Source of the DNA: Sulfurisoma sediminicola
GTDB lineage: Bacteria; Pseudomonadota; Gammaproteobacteria; Burkholderiales; Rhodocyclaceae
Assembly: GCF_003865015.1 (NCBI RefSeq)
Contig: NZ_BHVV01000006.1
Location: 475,425-539,424 of the forward strand
DNA length: 64,000 bases
Reading direction: 5' to 3'
In this document: positions 39,778 to 47,889 of the stretch, piece after piece
Layout: every line of letters begins with the position of its first letter
How positions within the stretch are numbered: position 1 is the first letter of the stretch
Notes under the pieces: generated by a model
The model's input: only the letters and a program-made list of their open reading frames with translations
Databases searched by the model: none
What the model was told of the DNA's origin: nothing
Program-made: the position numbers and the translations under genes

Positions 39778-40509
39778 ATGTTCTTTCGGCAACTGGCCAC
39801 CAAGGAGGCCACGCTTTCCTATCTTTTCGGCTGCGGCAGCTGCCATGTCGCCGTCGCGGTCGACCCGGTGCTGGGCGACGAGGAATGGTTCCTGGCCGAG
39901 GCCAGGAAGCAGGACGTCAAGATCACCCACGTGATCGATACCCATGTCCATGCCGACCACTACTCCGGAGGCCGCGCCCTGGCCGAGAAGTGCGGCGGCC
40001 TCTACTGCCTGCACGAGAGCAATGCCGGCCGGGTGCAATTCCCGTTCGAATCCCTGCGCGACAGGCAGCACATCGTCGTCGGCAATGTCGTCGTCGAGGT
40101 CGTTCATACCCCCGGCCACACGCCCGACAGCATCTGCCTGAGCGTCACCGACAAGCGCCGCGCCGATGCGCCGTGGTTCGTGCTGACCGGAGACACGGTC
40201 TTCGTCGGGGCTGTCGGCCGTCCCGACCTGGCCGGCAAGGAAAGGGAAATGGCCAGCGTGCTGTTCGACAGCCTGCATCAGCGCGTTTTCACGCTGCCGG
40301 GCGAAGTCGAGCTCTATCCCGGTCACACCTCGGGCAGTGTTTGCGGTGCCGGCATTTCCGGCAAGCCCGGCTCGACGCTGGCCTTCGAAAAGCGCTGGAA
40401 CCCGCTGCTCAACATGGAACGCGATGCCTTCGTCGAGGCATTGACGCAAGAGATTCCGCCCAAACCCGCCGAGATGGAGCGCTGGGTCGCCGCCAACCTG
40501 GGCAACTGA
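39778..40509 (+). CDS. MBL-fold hydrolase, persulfide dioxygenase (ETHE1)-like
   Basis: The 243-residue metallo-beta-lactamase-fold protein has AAAAGGGAG before its ATG. The metal motif THVHADH is intact near residue 58, with further ligands in HTPGHTPDS, TGDTVFVG and YPGHTSG. The D-x-x-x-G-R-P-D-L element (GAVGRPDL) is typical of ETHE1-like persulfide dioxygenases, which oxidise glutathione persulfide to sulfite. Glyoxalase II is less likely given the GRPDL loop and the sulfur-related neighbours. One base separates it from the MFS gene downstream. Confidence 0.82.
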   Translation: MFFRQLATKEATLSYLFGCGSCHVAVAVDPVLGDEEWFLAEARKQDVKITHVIDTHVHADHYSGGRALAEKCGGLYCLHESNAGRVQFPFESLRDRQHIVVGNVVVEVVHTPGHTPDSICLSVTDKRRADAPWFVLTGDTVFVGAVGRPDLAGKEREMASVLFDSLHQRVFTLPGEVELYPGHTSGSVCGAGISGKPGSTLAFEKRWNPLLNMERDAFVEALTQEIPPKPAEMERWVAANLGN

Positions 40510-40510
40510 G

Positions 40511-42214
40511 GTGAGCGTCGCCGACGACATCCAGCACGGCATCCGCGCAAACCTCGGCCAGTTCGCTCACCAGTTGTTCCAGGTGTTGCTGGTCGGCATG
40601 ACCATCGGCATGATGCGCACGGTCGTGCCGGCCCTGGCCGAGAGTGAATTCGGCGTGCCGCGCGGCAGCTTCGCACTGCTGGTCGCCTTCGTCGTCGGCT
40701 TCGGCTTCGTCAAGGGCGCGCTCAATTTCGTCGCCGGACGGCTGGCCGAATCCTGGGGCCGGCGGCGCGTGCTGCTGCTGGGCTGGGTCACGGCCATCCC
40801 GATTCCTCTGCTGATCTACTTCGCGCCGTCGTGGGACTGGATCGTCGTCGCCACGCTGCTGCTCGGCGTCAATCAGGGCTTCACCTGGTCGATGACGCAG
40901 ACCGCCAAGCTCGACCTCACCCGCCCCGACCAGCGCGGCCTTACCATCGGCTTCAACGAATTCGCCGGCTACATCGGCGTGGCCATCGCCGGCATCGCCA
41001 CCGGCTATCTCGCCGCCGAACTCGGGCCGCGCACGGGTCTGCTGATCTTCGGCCTCGCGGTGATCGGCCTCGCGACACTGACCACGGCACTGTTCATCAA
41101 GGACACGCTGCCCTGGGCGCGCAAGGAAAAGCCGATGGCCGCTGCCACCGGCGAGGCGCTTCATCCGCGCTACCCGGCGGGGGTGTCGGCCAAACCCTCG
41201 ACCGGCGAGATCTTCACCCTTGTCACCTGGCGCGACCGCCGCTTCTTCGCCATCTGCCAGGCCGGCCTCGTCGAGAAATTCGTCGATGCCCTGATCTGGG
41301 TGTTCTACCCGGTCTACCTGTACGGCAAGGGCGTCAGTCTTCCGGGTATCGGCTGGATCGTCGGCGTCTATGGCTTTACCTGGGGCGCGTCGCAGCTTGT
41401 CACCGGGCGCCTGTCCGATACCTGGGGCCGGCAGAAGCTCAACGTCGCCGGCATGTGGGTCTGCGGCGGCGGCGTCGCCCTGATGCTGCTCGGCGAGGGG
41501 GCCGCATGGTGGTCGTTCAGTGCCGCGGTATCCGGCCTGGGCATGGCCATGCTCTACCCGAATCTTTCCGCCGCCATCGCCGACATCTCGGCGCCGCACT
41601 GGCGCGCCTCGGCCATCGGCACCTACCGCTTCTGGCGCGACCTCGGCTACGGCATCGGCGCGCTGGGGCTGGGACTGGCGGCGGCTTCGACGCACTCCAT
41701 CGAGGGCGCATTCTTGTTCGTCGCGGCTTCGATGGCGCTGTCGGGACTCGGGCTGGCGATACTCGGCGAGGAGACGCACCCGCGGCTGAATCCCGCTATC
41801 CACCACGTCGTTGGCCTCCCTCGAGGGGACTACCTCCGGGGCGCCCCCCAAGGGGACTACCTCCGGGGCGTCCCGCCAGAGCCGACATTTTCGGCACAGC
41901 CACGCCTGGAGGTGCGCGTGATCTCGCAAACCGTTCCCGGTGGCCGCTGCGGCCTTTACACCGGCTACGGCCAGGCACTGGCCCGGCATATGGGTGCCCG
42001 CTTCCAGCTTGACATCAGCGCCGAGCGCGATGCCCACGGCCACGGCTTCCCTTCGATCTGGATCAACGGCAGCCCGCTGCAACCCTCCGACGGCTTGATC
42101 GTGATGCCGAACGACATCATGGCGGTGCTGGGTGCGAACGGCATCGGTGCCGATGACGATCTAGGCCCGGCGCTCGACGCCGAGATCGCCAAAATGCTCC
42201 ACGAGGGGGGATGA
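40511..42214 (+). CDS. MFS transporter with extra C-terminal soluble domain
   Basis: This 567-residue protein starts at GTG 40511, one base after the MBL gene. Residues about 15-430 form a 12-helix MFS carrier (GRLAESWGRRRVLL and GRLSDTWGRQKLN are the two loop motifs). A linker with two nine-residue repeats (GDYLRGAPQ, GDYLRGVPP; about 440-457) joins a C-terminal domain of about 100 residues. That domain contains VPGGRCGLYTGYG and HGFPSIWINGSPL and has no recognised family. The DNA of the linker is a GC-rich repeat also found within imuB. Context suggests transport of a sulfur compound or sulfite-linked ion, but substrate is unknown. Confidence 0.8.
   Translation: MSVADDIQHGIRANLGQFAHQLFQVLLVGMTIGMMRTVVPALAESEFGVPRGSFALLVAFVVGFGFVKGALNFVAGRLAESWGRRRVLLLGWVTAIPIPLLIYFAPSWDWIVVATLLLGVNQGFTWSMTQTAKLDLTRPDQRGLTIGFNEFAGYIGVAIAGIATGYLAAELGPRTGLLIFGLAVIGLATLTTALFIKDTLPWARKEKPMAAATGEALHPRYPAGVSAKPSTGEIFTLVTWRDRRFFAICQAGLVEKFVDALIWVFYPVYLYGKGVSLPGIGWIVGVYGFTWGASQLVTGRLSDTWGRQKLNVAGMWVCGGGVALMLLGEGAAWWSFSAAVSGLGMAMLYPNLSAAIADISAPHWRASAIGTYRFWRDLGYGIGALGLGLAAASTHSIEGAFLFVAASMALSGLGLAILGEETHPRLNPAIHHVVGLPRGDYLRGAPQGDYLRGVPPEPTFSAQPRLEVRVISQTVPGGRCGLYTGYGQALARHMGARFQLDISAERDAHGHGFPSIWINGSPLQPSDGLIVMPNDIMAVLGANGIGADDDLGPALDAEIAKMLHEGG
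41824..41870. repeat. Tandem copies of a dispersed GC-rich repeat inside the MFS gene
   Basis: AGGGGACTACCTCCGGGGCG occurs at 41824-41843 and again at 41851-41870, a period of 27 bases that keeps the frame. The second copy with its flanks (CCCCAAGGGGACTACC...CGGGGCG) resembles the minus strand at 63395-63441 within imuB. A following CGCCAGAGCCGAC-TTTTCGG stretch resembles the bases just after mdeA at about 21798-21822. Confidence 0.6.
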
Positions 42215-42448
42215 TCGCCATGACGCCGCTGGTCCCGGTTTCCGGCAACGTCAATCTGCGCATCTCGGCCGTCTTCGGCCTGTTCGGCGTCATCGGCACC
42301 CATGGCGGCGCCCGTCGGCGTGCTGACCGGCATGGTCGGCACCCACGTCGCGCGTCGCGTGCACGGCGCGATGCTGATCCGCGAATTCGCGTGGTTCCTG
42401 GTGCTCGTGGCGAGTTACATTCTGCTGACGAGCGCGCTCGGCACCTGA
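42211..42448 (+). pseudogene. Frameshifted remnant, probably TauE/SafE-type permease C-terminus
   Basis: From ATG 42211 one frame encodes a hydrophobic stretch (ISAVFGLFGVIGTHGG) that is then lost. From 42302 the next frame continues with APVGVLTGMVGTHVARRVH and a last membrane helix (WFLVLVASYILLTSAL) to the TGA at 42446-42448. Read across a one-base shift near 42300, the two parts look like the end of a TSUP (sulfite exporter TauE/SafE) permease. Such permeases often accompany DsrE, rhodanese and MBL genes. The N-terminal two thirds are missing. Family assignment is tentative. Confidence 0.45.
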
Positions 42449-42466
42449 TGCGGGAAGAACACCGGA

Positions 42467-43189
42467 ATGTGCGAATTATTCGGCTATAGCGGAGACAGGG
42501 AACAGAGCCTGGCCACCTGGCTCATGCCGTTCCGCACGCGTGGCGGCAGCGACAACCCGGACGGATGGGGCGTGGCCTCGTGGCACGGTCTGGATGCGGA
42601 CGTCGTCAAATCCCCCAAACCAGGCGCCTCCAGCGAGCGTTTCGCGCAACTCGCAACGGAGCTGCGCACGGCGCTTGCCATCGCCCATGTGCGCCATGCC
42701 CGCCACCCGCCCGTACCCGGCATGCTCAATACCCATCCCTTCGTTCATGAATGCTGCGGCCGGCAGTGGGTCTTCGCCCACAACGGCCTCGTGCCGGAGG
42801 TGATTGCATGGGGAGACGCGGGGCGCCTCTGTCATCCGGACGGGGAGACCGATTCCGAACATGCCTTCTGCCATCTATTGACGGAGATCGCCGCAAGCTA
42901 CGGCGGCGCGAAATCGTCGGCATGGATCGCCCATCTCGCCAAACTGGCGGAGAGGATTGCCACCCTGGGCAAGTTCAACTTCCTCCTTTCCGACGGCCAG
43001 GTCCTGATCGCCTATGGCCACGACCGCTTGCATCATCTCGAATTGGACGATGCACAAGACCGCAGAAGCATTGTTGCGACAGAGGCACTGACCGACGATG
43101 GCTGGCAGCTATTCTCGCCAGGCGAATTGCGGGTGTACCGCAACGGCGCTCTGCTCGCGCAACGCCTCGCCGACCAGCGGCATCGGTAA
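42467..43189 (+). CDS. Class II glutamine amidotransferase (YafJ-like)
   Basis: The 240-residue Ntn-type amidotransferase has catalytic Cys at residue 2 (MCELFGYSG), exposed after Met removal. Family motifs include NPDGWGVA, the HVRHAR arginine site, HPFVHE and the VFAHNGLV oxyanion segment. It is a stand-alone glutaminase domain of the YafJ/DUG3 type; DUG3 helps degrade glutathione-derived gamma-glutamyl peptides. That would fit the thiol and sulfur neighbourhood, but the substrate is not shown by sequence. It starts 18 bp after the permease remnant. Confidence 0.88.
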   Translation: MCELFGYSGDREQSLATWLMPFRTRGGSDNPDGWGVASWHGLDADVVKSPKPGASSERFAQLATELRTALAIAHVRHARHPPVPGMLNTHPFVHECCGRQWVFAHNGLVPEVIAWGDAGRLCHPDGETDSEHAFCHLLTEIAASYGGAKSSAWIAHLAKLAERIATLGKFNFLLSDGQVLIAYGHDRLHHLELDDAQDRRSIVATEALTDDGWQLFSPGELRVYRNGALLAQRLADQRHR

Positions 43190-43216
43190 CCGGGCTTCAC
43201 TGCCCCAAATAGGGAC

Positions 43217-43333
43217 ATGCATCTTCCACGCCCCTCGATCCACGCCGCGGCCGTTGCCGTCGTCGGCCGCGAATTCGATGCCCCCGCAATCCTCTCCCAA
43301 CTGCGTCCACCGATTGGAAGGAAGAAGCCATGA
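43217..43333 (+). other. 38-codon open frame of unknown status
   Basis: ATG 43217 to TGA 43331-43333 encodes a 38-residue peptide (start MHLPRPSIHAAAVAVV). Its stop overlaps the start of the trans-sulfuration enzyme remnant (ATGA), the pattern of coupled genes. There is no good ribosome site, and no similarity is recognised. It may be a remnant of the gene that once preceded the enzyme. Confidence 0.25.
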
Positions 43334-43497
43334 CCGAAGGACTCTCCACCCGTTGCGTCCATGCCCGCGAGATCGACGACGCGCACGGCTCGCCGCCTAC
43401 ACCGATTTATACGACGACCACCTTCAAGATCCCGTCGACCGCCGACCGGCTCGACGTGGTGGATGACGTTTCATCCTTTCCTACCGTCGAGGTCACC
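43330..43497 (+). pseudogene. N-terminal remnant of a trans-sulfuration PLP enzyme
   Basis: The first 48 codons from ATG 43330 read STRCVHAREIDDAHGSPPTP and then IYTTTTFKIPSTADRLDVVD. This is the opening of cystathionine gamma-synthase / O-acetylhomoserine sulfhydrylase-type proteins. The homology stops just where the TRYG..NPT segment should follow, and the PLP lysine domain is absent. GAAGGAAG precedes the ATG. The frame runs on without a stop into the MBL-fold gene that begins at 43498, so a 366-residue chimeric product is possible. Confidence 0.75.
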
Positions 43498-44430
43498 GTG
43501 CGAAGAAAACTCCATTGCTTCTTCGTCGGCCTGGTGGCAGCCCTGAGCTCGATCGGAGTTCGTGCCGAATATCTTCCCAAGGCCGAGCGCGTGACGGATC
43601 AGGTCTTCGCCATCGTGGGCCCCCTGGGCCAACGCAGCGCCGACAACGACGGACTGAATGCCAACTATGGCGTCGTCGTGACCGCCTCCGGAGTGATCCT
43701 GATCGATTCCGGCGCAAGTCGCCTGGGCGCCGAAAAGATCGAGAAGGCCATCCGCGCCGTGACGGACAAGCCCGTGCGCTGGGTCATCAACACGGGCGGA
43801 CAGGACCATCGCTGGCTCGGCAACGAGTACTTCGCCGGTCGGGGAGCGGAGATCATGGCCTTGAGCCGAACGGCAGCCAACCAGGCGCAATCTGCCTCGC
43901 AGCAAATGGAGGGGCTCGCGCGCTTCCTCGGCGATCGGCTGCAGGGAACGAAACCCATGCCGGCGAACAGCATCCTGGCCGGCGATGTGGCGACTATCGA
44001 GCTGGGAGGCGAATCGCTTTCCGTTCGTTATACGGACGCCCATTTCCCGGGCGACGCGATGGTCTACCTGCCCAAGCGGAAAGTCGTGTTCACCGGCGAC
44101 CTGGTGTACGTCGATCGCATGCTCGGCGTCATGCCGGGATCGAGCGTGCGCAACGGGCAAAAGGCATTCAAGGTCATGGTCGGGCTCAATCCCGCATATG
44201 TCGTTCCCGGCCACGGGCGCGTTTGCGATCTGGCCAAGGCCCAGCGCGAAACCGGCGATTACTACGAATTCCTCGCGAACAAGGTCGGTGCGGCGGCGAA
44301 GGATCTGGAGTCCATGGATGATGTTCTGAAGCGCTACGCCGACCTGCCGCAGTTTCGGCGGCTCGAGAACTACGACAGCCTGCATCGGGCCAACATGAAT
44401 CGAGCCTTCACCGAATTCGAGACGCAATAG
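43498..44430 (+). CDS. Secreted MBL-fold protein with degenerate HxHxDH motif
   Basis: A GTG start at 43498, with GAGG 5 bp upstream, gives 310 residues beginning with a signal peptide (MRRKLHCFFVGLVAALSSIGVRA). This marks the true N terminus despite the open frame back to 43330. The fold is that of SoxH-like MBL proteins. However, the metal motif NTHxHxDH reads NTGGQDHRWLGN, so the first histidines are missing. Later ligands remain (TDAHFPGD, FTGDLVY, VPGHG). It is probably a periplasmic member of a subgroup with an altered metal site. Its role is unknown; it ends the sulfur-related region. Confidence 0.75.
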   Translation: MRRKLHCFFVGLVAALSSIGVRAEYLPKAERVTDQVFAIVGPLGQRSADNDGLNANYGVVVTASGVILIDSGASRLGAEKIEKAIRAVTDKPVRWVINTGGQDHRWLGNEYFAGRGAEIMALSRTAANQAQSASQQMEGLARFLGDRLQGTKPMPANSILAGDVATIELGGESLSVRYTDAHFPGDAMVYLPKRKVVFTGDLVYVDRMLGVMPGSSVRNGQKAFKVMVGLNPAYVVPGHGRVCDLAKAQRETGDYYEFLANKVGAAAKDLESMDDVLKRYADLPQFRRLENYDSLHRANMNRAFTEFETQ

Positions 44431-44623
44431 TTCCCGACGGACCCGATCGTCCGCGCAGCGCGGGAAGTCATCCATGGTTTATTTCCGCTACTTTCGTTCC
44501 GGCAGAACCATCACTGCGTGACAGGAGTATTCTGTCCTCGTCGGGCCACGCAACTCAAGCGTCGACCCGATGCCTGCCGCGGCGCGTTTCGTCGCCGCGA
44601 GGATGAAGTGGGAGGGAATCATC

Positions 44624-44899
44624 ATGACACCCCAGATACCCGAAACCGGGCCCGACTTCGACCGCACGCGCCTCATCGAGCGCCCTGACGGCTTCTACTG
44701 GCAGAGCACAGGCGGCGGCCGCGAATACGGCCCCTTCGCCAGCCTGATCGCCGCCGTGGAGGACATGGCGGTCACCGACAGCGGTGGCGACGACACCAGC
44801 CTGCAGGAGGCCGAAGAGGCCTTCGGCGTCGCCGAATGGCTCGATGCCGAAACCGGCGCGCCGGCCGAGGATTCCGTGCCCCGCCTCGAGGACCACTGA
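44624..44899 (+). CDS. Small acidic hypothetical protein
   Basis: ATG 44624 with GGGAGGGAA upstream gives a 91-residue, strongly acidic soluble protein (DFDRTRLIERPDGFYWQ, then a Gly-rich turn and a helical acidic end). No signal peptide, membrane helix or known motif is seen. The well-placed ribosome site and the high-GC codon pattern support expression. It precedes the BCAM0308-like gene by 49 bp in the same direction. Confidence 0.6.
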   Translation: MTPQIPETGPDFDRTRLIERPDGFYWQSTGGGREYGPFASLIAAVEDMAVTDSGGDDTSLQEAEEAFGVAEWLDAETGAPAEDSVPRLEDH

Positions 44900-44948
44900 C
44901 CCGGGCGGTTGCATTCGGCGTTCAACCTTTCTTCATGGGAGGTAGATC

Positions 44949-45449
44949 ATGAACCAGCAAACAGCGAGCACCGGATTTCGTCCCGTCCGTCGCGACCAGT
45001 TGCGACAGGAACGCGTGCATGACACCTACAAGCTGAAGGAAAAACCGGCCGAGCCCTCCGTGTGTCCGGATTGCGGCGCCGTCTACCACGCCGGGCGCTG
45101 GCAATGGGGCGAGCGGCCGGCCGGCGCGCAGGCGGTCGTTTGCGCCGCCTGCCACCGCGTGCGCGACCGCTACCCGGCGGGCTTCGTCGATGTCGGCGGC
45201 GCCTTCTTCGCCGGCCATCGCGAGGAGATCGTCAATCTCCTGCGCCGCCACGAAGAGCGGGAAAAGGCCGATCATGCCCTGGCCCGCATCATGGCGGTCG
45301 AGGACACGGCGGATGGCGTATTGATCACCACCACCGACATCCATCTGGCGCGCGACCTCGGCGAGGCCCTGCACCACGCCTACCAGGGCGAGCTCGAGTT
45401 CCACTACAACGACGCCGAGAACCTGCTGCGCGTGCACTGGCGGCGCTAG
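44949..45449 (+). CDS. BCAM0308-like zinc-ribbon protein
   Basis: The 166-residue protein has GGGAGG before ATG 44949. Two cysteine pairs, SVCPDCGAVYH near residue 38 and VVCAACHRVRD near residue 60, form a zinc ribbon. The rest is alpha/beta with a C-terminal VLITTTDIHLARDLGEALHHAY stretch (given in part) resembling the NMD3-like/BCAM0308 group found in proteobacteria. RNA or ribosome binding is suggested by that resemblance only. It is followed by pcm after 10 bp, so the two are likely co-transcribed. Confidence 0.7.
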   Translation: MNQQTASTGFRPVRRDQLRQERVHDTYKLKEKPAEPSVCPDCGAVYHAGRWQWGERPAGAQAVVCAACHRVRDRYPAGFVDVGGAFFAGHREEIVNLLRRHEEREKADHALARIMAVEDTADGVLITTTDIHLARDLGEALHHAYQGELEFHYNDAENLLRVHWRR

Positions 45450-45459
45450 GGACCAAGCC

Positions 45460-46155
45460 ATGGCCGGGCCCGGCGCCTCCATCCTCGCCAGGGCGACGGA
45501 GGCCGAGCGCGCGGCGATGCTGCGCGACATCGTCGAGGAAGTCGGCTACACGCGGACGGAGATCGGCAAGGACGCCTTCGATGCCCGCATCATGGCTGCC
45601 ATGGCCGGCGTGCCGCGGGAATCGTTCGTGCCGGAGTCGCACCGGCTGCTGGCCTTCGCCAACGGCCCCGTGCCGATAGGCCACGGCCAGACCATCTCGC
45701 AGCCCTACATCGTCGCGCTGATGACCGACCTGCTCGAGCCGCGCCCCGGGCACGTCGTCCTCGAAATCGGCACCGGCTCGGGCTACCAGGCGGCGGTGCT
45801 GGCCGGGCTCGTGCACCGGGTCTACAGCGTCGAGATCATCGCGGCGCTGGCCTCTGCCGCCGCAGGGCGCCTGGCCGGGCTCGGCTGTGACAACGTGATC
45901 GTCCGCCACGGCGACGGCTACCAGGGGTGGCCCGAACACGCTCCCTTCGACGGCATCATCGTCACCGCCGCCGCGCCGCACGTGCCGCCGCCGCTGGTCC
46001 AGCAACTCAAGCCCGGCGGCCGCCTCGTGATCCCGGTCGGGCTGCCCGGCTGCATCCAGCAGCTGTCGGTCATCGAGAAGAACGAAGAGGGCAGGACCAG
46101 CCAGCGCGACGTGCTGATGGTGGCCTTCGTGCCGCTGACCGGCGAACTTCGATGA
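45460..46155 (+). CDS. pcm: Protein-L-isoaspartate O-methyltransferase
   Basis: The 231-residue SAM-dependent methyltransferase repairs isoaspartyl residues in aged proteins. Family motifs appear in order: GHGQTISQPYIVALM near residue 75 (substrate loop), motif I VLEIGTGSGYQAAVLA near 98, VYSVEI, the post-motif AFDGIIVTAAAPHVP-like segment (FDGIIVTAAA), and GGRLVIPVG. The length is normal. It follows the zinc-ribbon gene closely and is convergent with the pseudouridine synthase gene 9 bp away. Confidence 0.93.
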   Translation: MAGPGASILARATEAERAAMLRDIVEEVGYTRTEIGKDAFDARIMAAMAGVPRESFVPESHRLLAFANGPVPIGHGQTISQPYIVALMTDLLEPRPGHVVLEIGTGSGYQAAVLAGLVHRVYSVEIIAALASAAAGRLAGLGCDNVIVRHGDGYQGWPEHAPFDGIIVTAAAPHVPPPLVQQLKPGGRLVIPVGLPGCIQQLSVIEKNEEGRTSQRDVLMVAFVPLTGELR

Positions 46156-46164
46156 GATGCGGCG

Positions 46165-47004
46165 CTAGAAGCGCTCGTCCTCGCGCAGGTAGCGCCACTG
46201 CCCGAGCGGCAGGTCGCCGAGCTTGACCTTGCCGATGCGCACGCGCTTGAGGCCCGTCACCCTGAGGCCGACGAGTTCGCACATGCGGCGGATCTGCCGC
46301 TTCTTCCCTTCTTTGAGGACGAAGCGCAGCTGGTCCTCGTTCTGCCAGCTCACCTTGGCCGGCTTGAGCGGCTTGCCGTCGAGCTCGAGGCCGTGGTTGA
46401 GCAGGGCAAGGCCCCGCTCGTCGAGGCGGCCCTCGACGCGCACGAGATATTCCTTTTCGATGGCGGAATCCTCGCCGATCAGCTGGCGCGCGACGCGGCC
46501 GTCCTGCGTCAGCACCAGCAGCCCGGTCGAGTCGATGTCGAGGCGGCCGGCCGGCGCCAGGCCCTGGAGCGATCCGGGACGGAAACGCTGCGGGTCGACT
46601 TCCATCTGGGTGCGCGGCCCGACCAGCACGACGGCCGGCTGGTGGCCGTCCTCGGCCTGGCCCGAGACGTAGCCGATCGGCTTGTGCAGCAGGATGGTGG
46701 CCTGGCGCGCCTGCTGCGCCTTGGCCTCGCCGGCGAGGACGATCACGGCGTCGGGGGCGGCGCGGGTGCCGAGCTGGTTCACGCGCTCGCCGTCGACGAA
46801 GACCAGGCCGCGCTCGATGTAGGCGTCGGCCTCGCGCCGCGAGCAGAGGCCGCGCTCGGCCATGAGCTTCGAGATCCGTTCGCCACGGTTGTCCGTGGTC
46901 GGCGCGGTGGCGGCGCTGGCGGTGGCCGTGGGAGCCGGGGCGGCGGCCCGCTTAACCACCCGAATCTTCGGGCGGCCTGGTGGCGGGGCGGGGTTATCAT
47001 TCAT
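46165..47004 (-). CDS. 23S rRNA pseudouridine synthase, RluF-like
   Basis: The 279-residue RsuA-family enzyme begins with a low-complexity Pro/Ala/Thr-rich stretch of about 40 residues. An S4 RNA-binding domain ([24 protein letters not shown], given here by its role, residues about 42-90) follows, then the catalytic domain. The catalytic Asp lies in [14 protein letters not shown] and the C-terminal motif [15 protein letters not shown] is canonical. Similarity of the last part ([20 protein letters not shown]) to RluF suggests uridine 2604 of 23S rRNA, but RluB/RluE-type specificity cannot be excluded. It is divergent from rlmJ, 23 bp apart, so two rRNA modification genes share a promoter region. 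Confidence 0.88.
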   Translation of the reverse strand: MNDNPAPPPGRPKIRVVKRAAAPAPTATASAATAPTTDNRGERISKLMAERGLCSRREADAYIERGLVFVDGERVNQLGTRAAPDAVIVLAGEAKAQQARQATILLHKPIGYVSGQAEDGHQPAVVLVGPRTQMEVDPQRFRPGSLQGLAPAGRLDIDSTGLLVLTQDGRVARQLIGEDSAIEKEYLVRVEGRLDERGLALLNHGLELDGKPLKPAKVSWQNEDQLRFVLKEGKKRQIRRMCELVGLRVTGLKRVRIGKVKLGDLPLGQWRYLREDERF

Positions 47005-47027
47005 GGCCCGGATTCTAGCGCCCCGCC

Positions 47028-47867
47028 ATGCTCAGCTACCGCCACGCCTTTCATGCCGGCAACCACGCCGACGTGCTCAAGCACTTCGCGCTGGTGCAGT
47101 TGCTGCGCCACCTCAACCAGAAGGACAAGCCCTGGTGGTACGTCGACACCCATGCCGGCGCCGGCGCCTACGCGCTCGACTCGACCTACGCCAAGAAGAA
47201 CGCCGAGTTCGAGGGCGGCATAAGTCGGCTCTGGCAGGACGCTGACCTGCCCGCCCCGCTGGCCGATTACGTCGACCAGGTCAGGGCGCTCAACCTCAAC
47301 GGCCGGCTGCGCCACTACCCCGGCTCGCCGCTGATCGCCCTCAAGCTCGCCCGGCCCGACGACCGCCTGCGCCTGTTCGAGCTGCACAGCACCGACCACA
47401 ACCTGCTCCAGCAGAACATGCGCGAAGCCGGCCACCGCGTCGCCATCCGCCAGGCCGACGGCTTCCTCGAGATCAAGTCGGTGCTGCCGCCGCCGCCGCG
47501 GCGCGGCCTGACGCTGATCGATCCGTCCTACGAGGACAAGCAGGACTACGTCCGCGTCATCGGTGCGCTCAAGGAAGGCATCAGCCGCTTCGCCACCGGC
47601 ATGTTCATGGTCTGGTATCCGCAGCTGCAGCTCGGCACCGCCCACCAGTTGCCGGAGCGGCTGCGCAAGCTCGCCGACAAGTGGCTCGACGTCAGGCTCA
47701 CGGTGCAGGCGCCCGCGCCCGACGGCTTCGGCATGCACGGCAGCGGGCTGTTCATCGTCAATCCGCCGTTCACGCTCGCCGACACGCTGCGGCAGGTGAT
47801 GCCGGTTCTGGTCGATAAGCTCGGCCGGGACGGCGCGGCCGGCTATGCCCTGGATATGGCCGGCTGA
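47028..47867 (+). CDS. rlmJ: 23S rRNA (adenine2030-N6)-methyltransferase
   Basis: This 279-residue protein has the RlmJ N-terminal signature [19 protein letters not shown], with an inserted helical subdomain after [11 protein letters not shown]. The catalytic (D/N)PPY motif reads LIDPSYED, with serine for the second proline. The rest of the family pattern is intact ([19 protein letters not shown]). Start ATG 47028 is close to the divergent rluF-like gene. The enzyme methylates A2030 in domain V of 23S rRNA. Confidence 0.92.
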   Translation: MLSYRHAFHAGNHADVLKHFALVQLLRHLNQKDKPWWYVDTHAGAGAYALDSTYAKKNAEFEGGISRLWQDADLPAPLADYVDQVRALNLNGRLRHYPGSPLIALKLARPDDRLRLFELHSTDHNLLQQNMREAGHRVAIRQADGFLEIKSVLPPPPRRGLTLIDPSYEDKQDYVRVIGALKEGISRFATGMFMVWYPQLQLGTAHQLPERLRKLADKWLDVRLTVQAPAPDGFGMHGSGLFIVNPPFTLADTLRQVMPVLVDKLGRDGAAGYALDMAG

Positions 47868-47889
47868 GGACTCCGCGTGCGCGGCGTCC

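Noticed and set aside
41824..41870. Short CRISPR-like tandem repeat
   Set aside because: Only two copies 27 bp apart, in frame within a coding region and with near-identical spacers; no cas genes are present.
42211..42489. A continuous 92-codon gene running into the amidotransferase
   Set aside because: After about 30 codons the frame turns Arg/His-rich and out of phase with the membrane segment encoded in the next frame, which is better explained by a frameshifted remnant.
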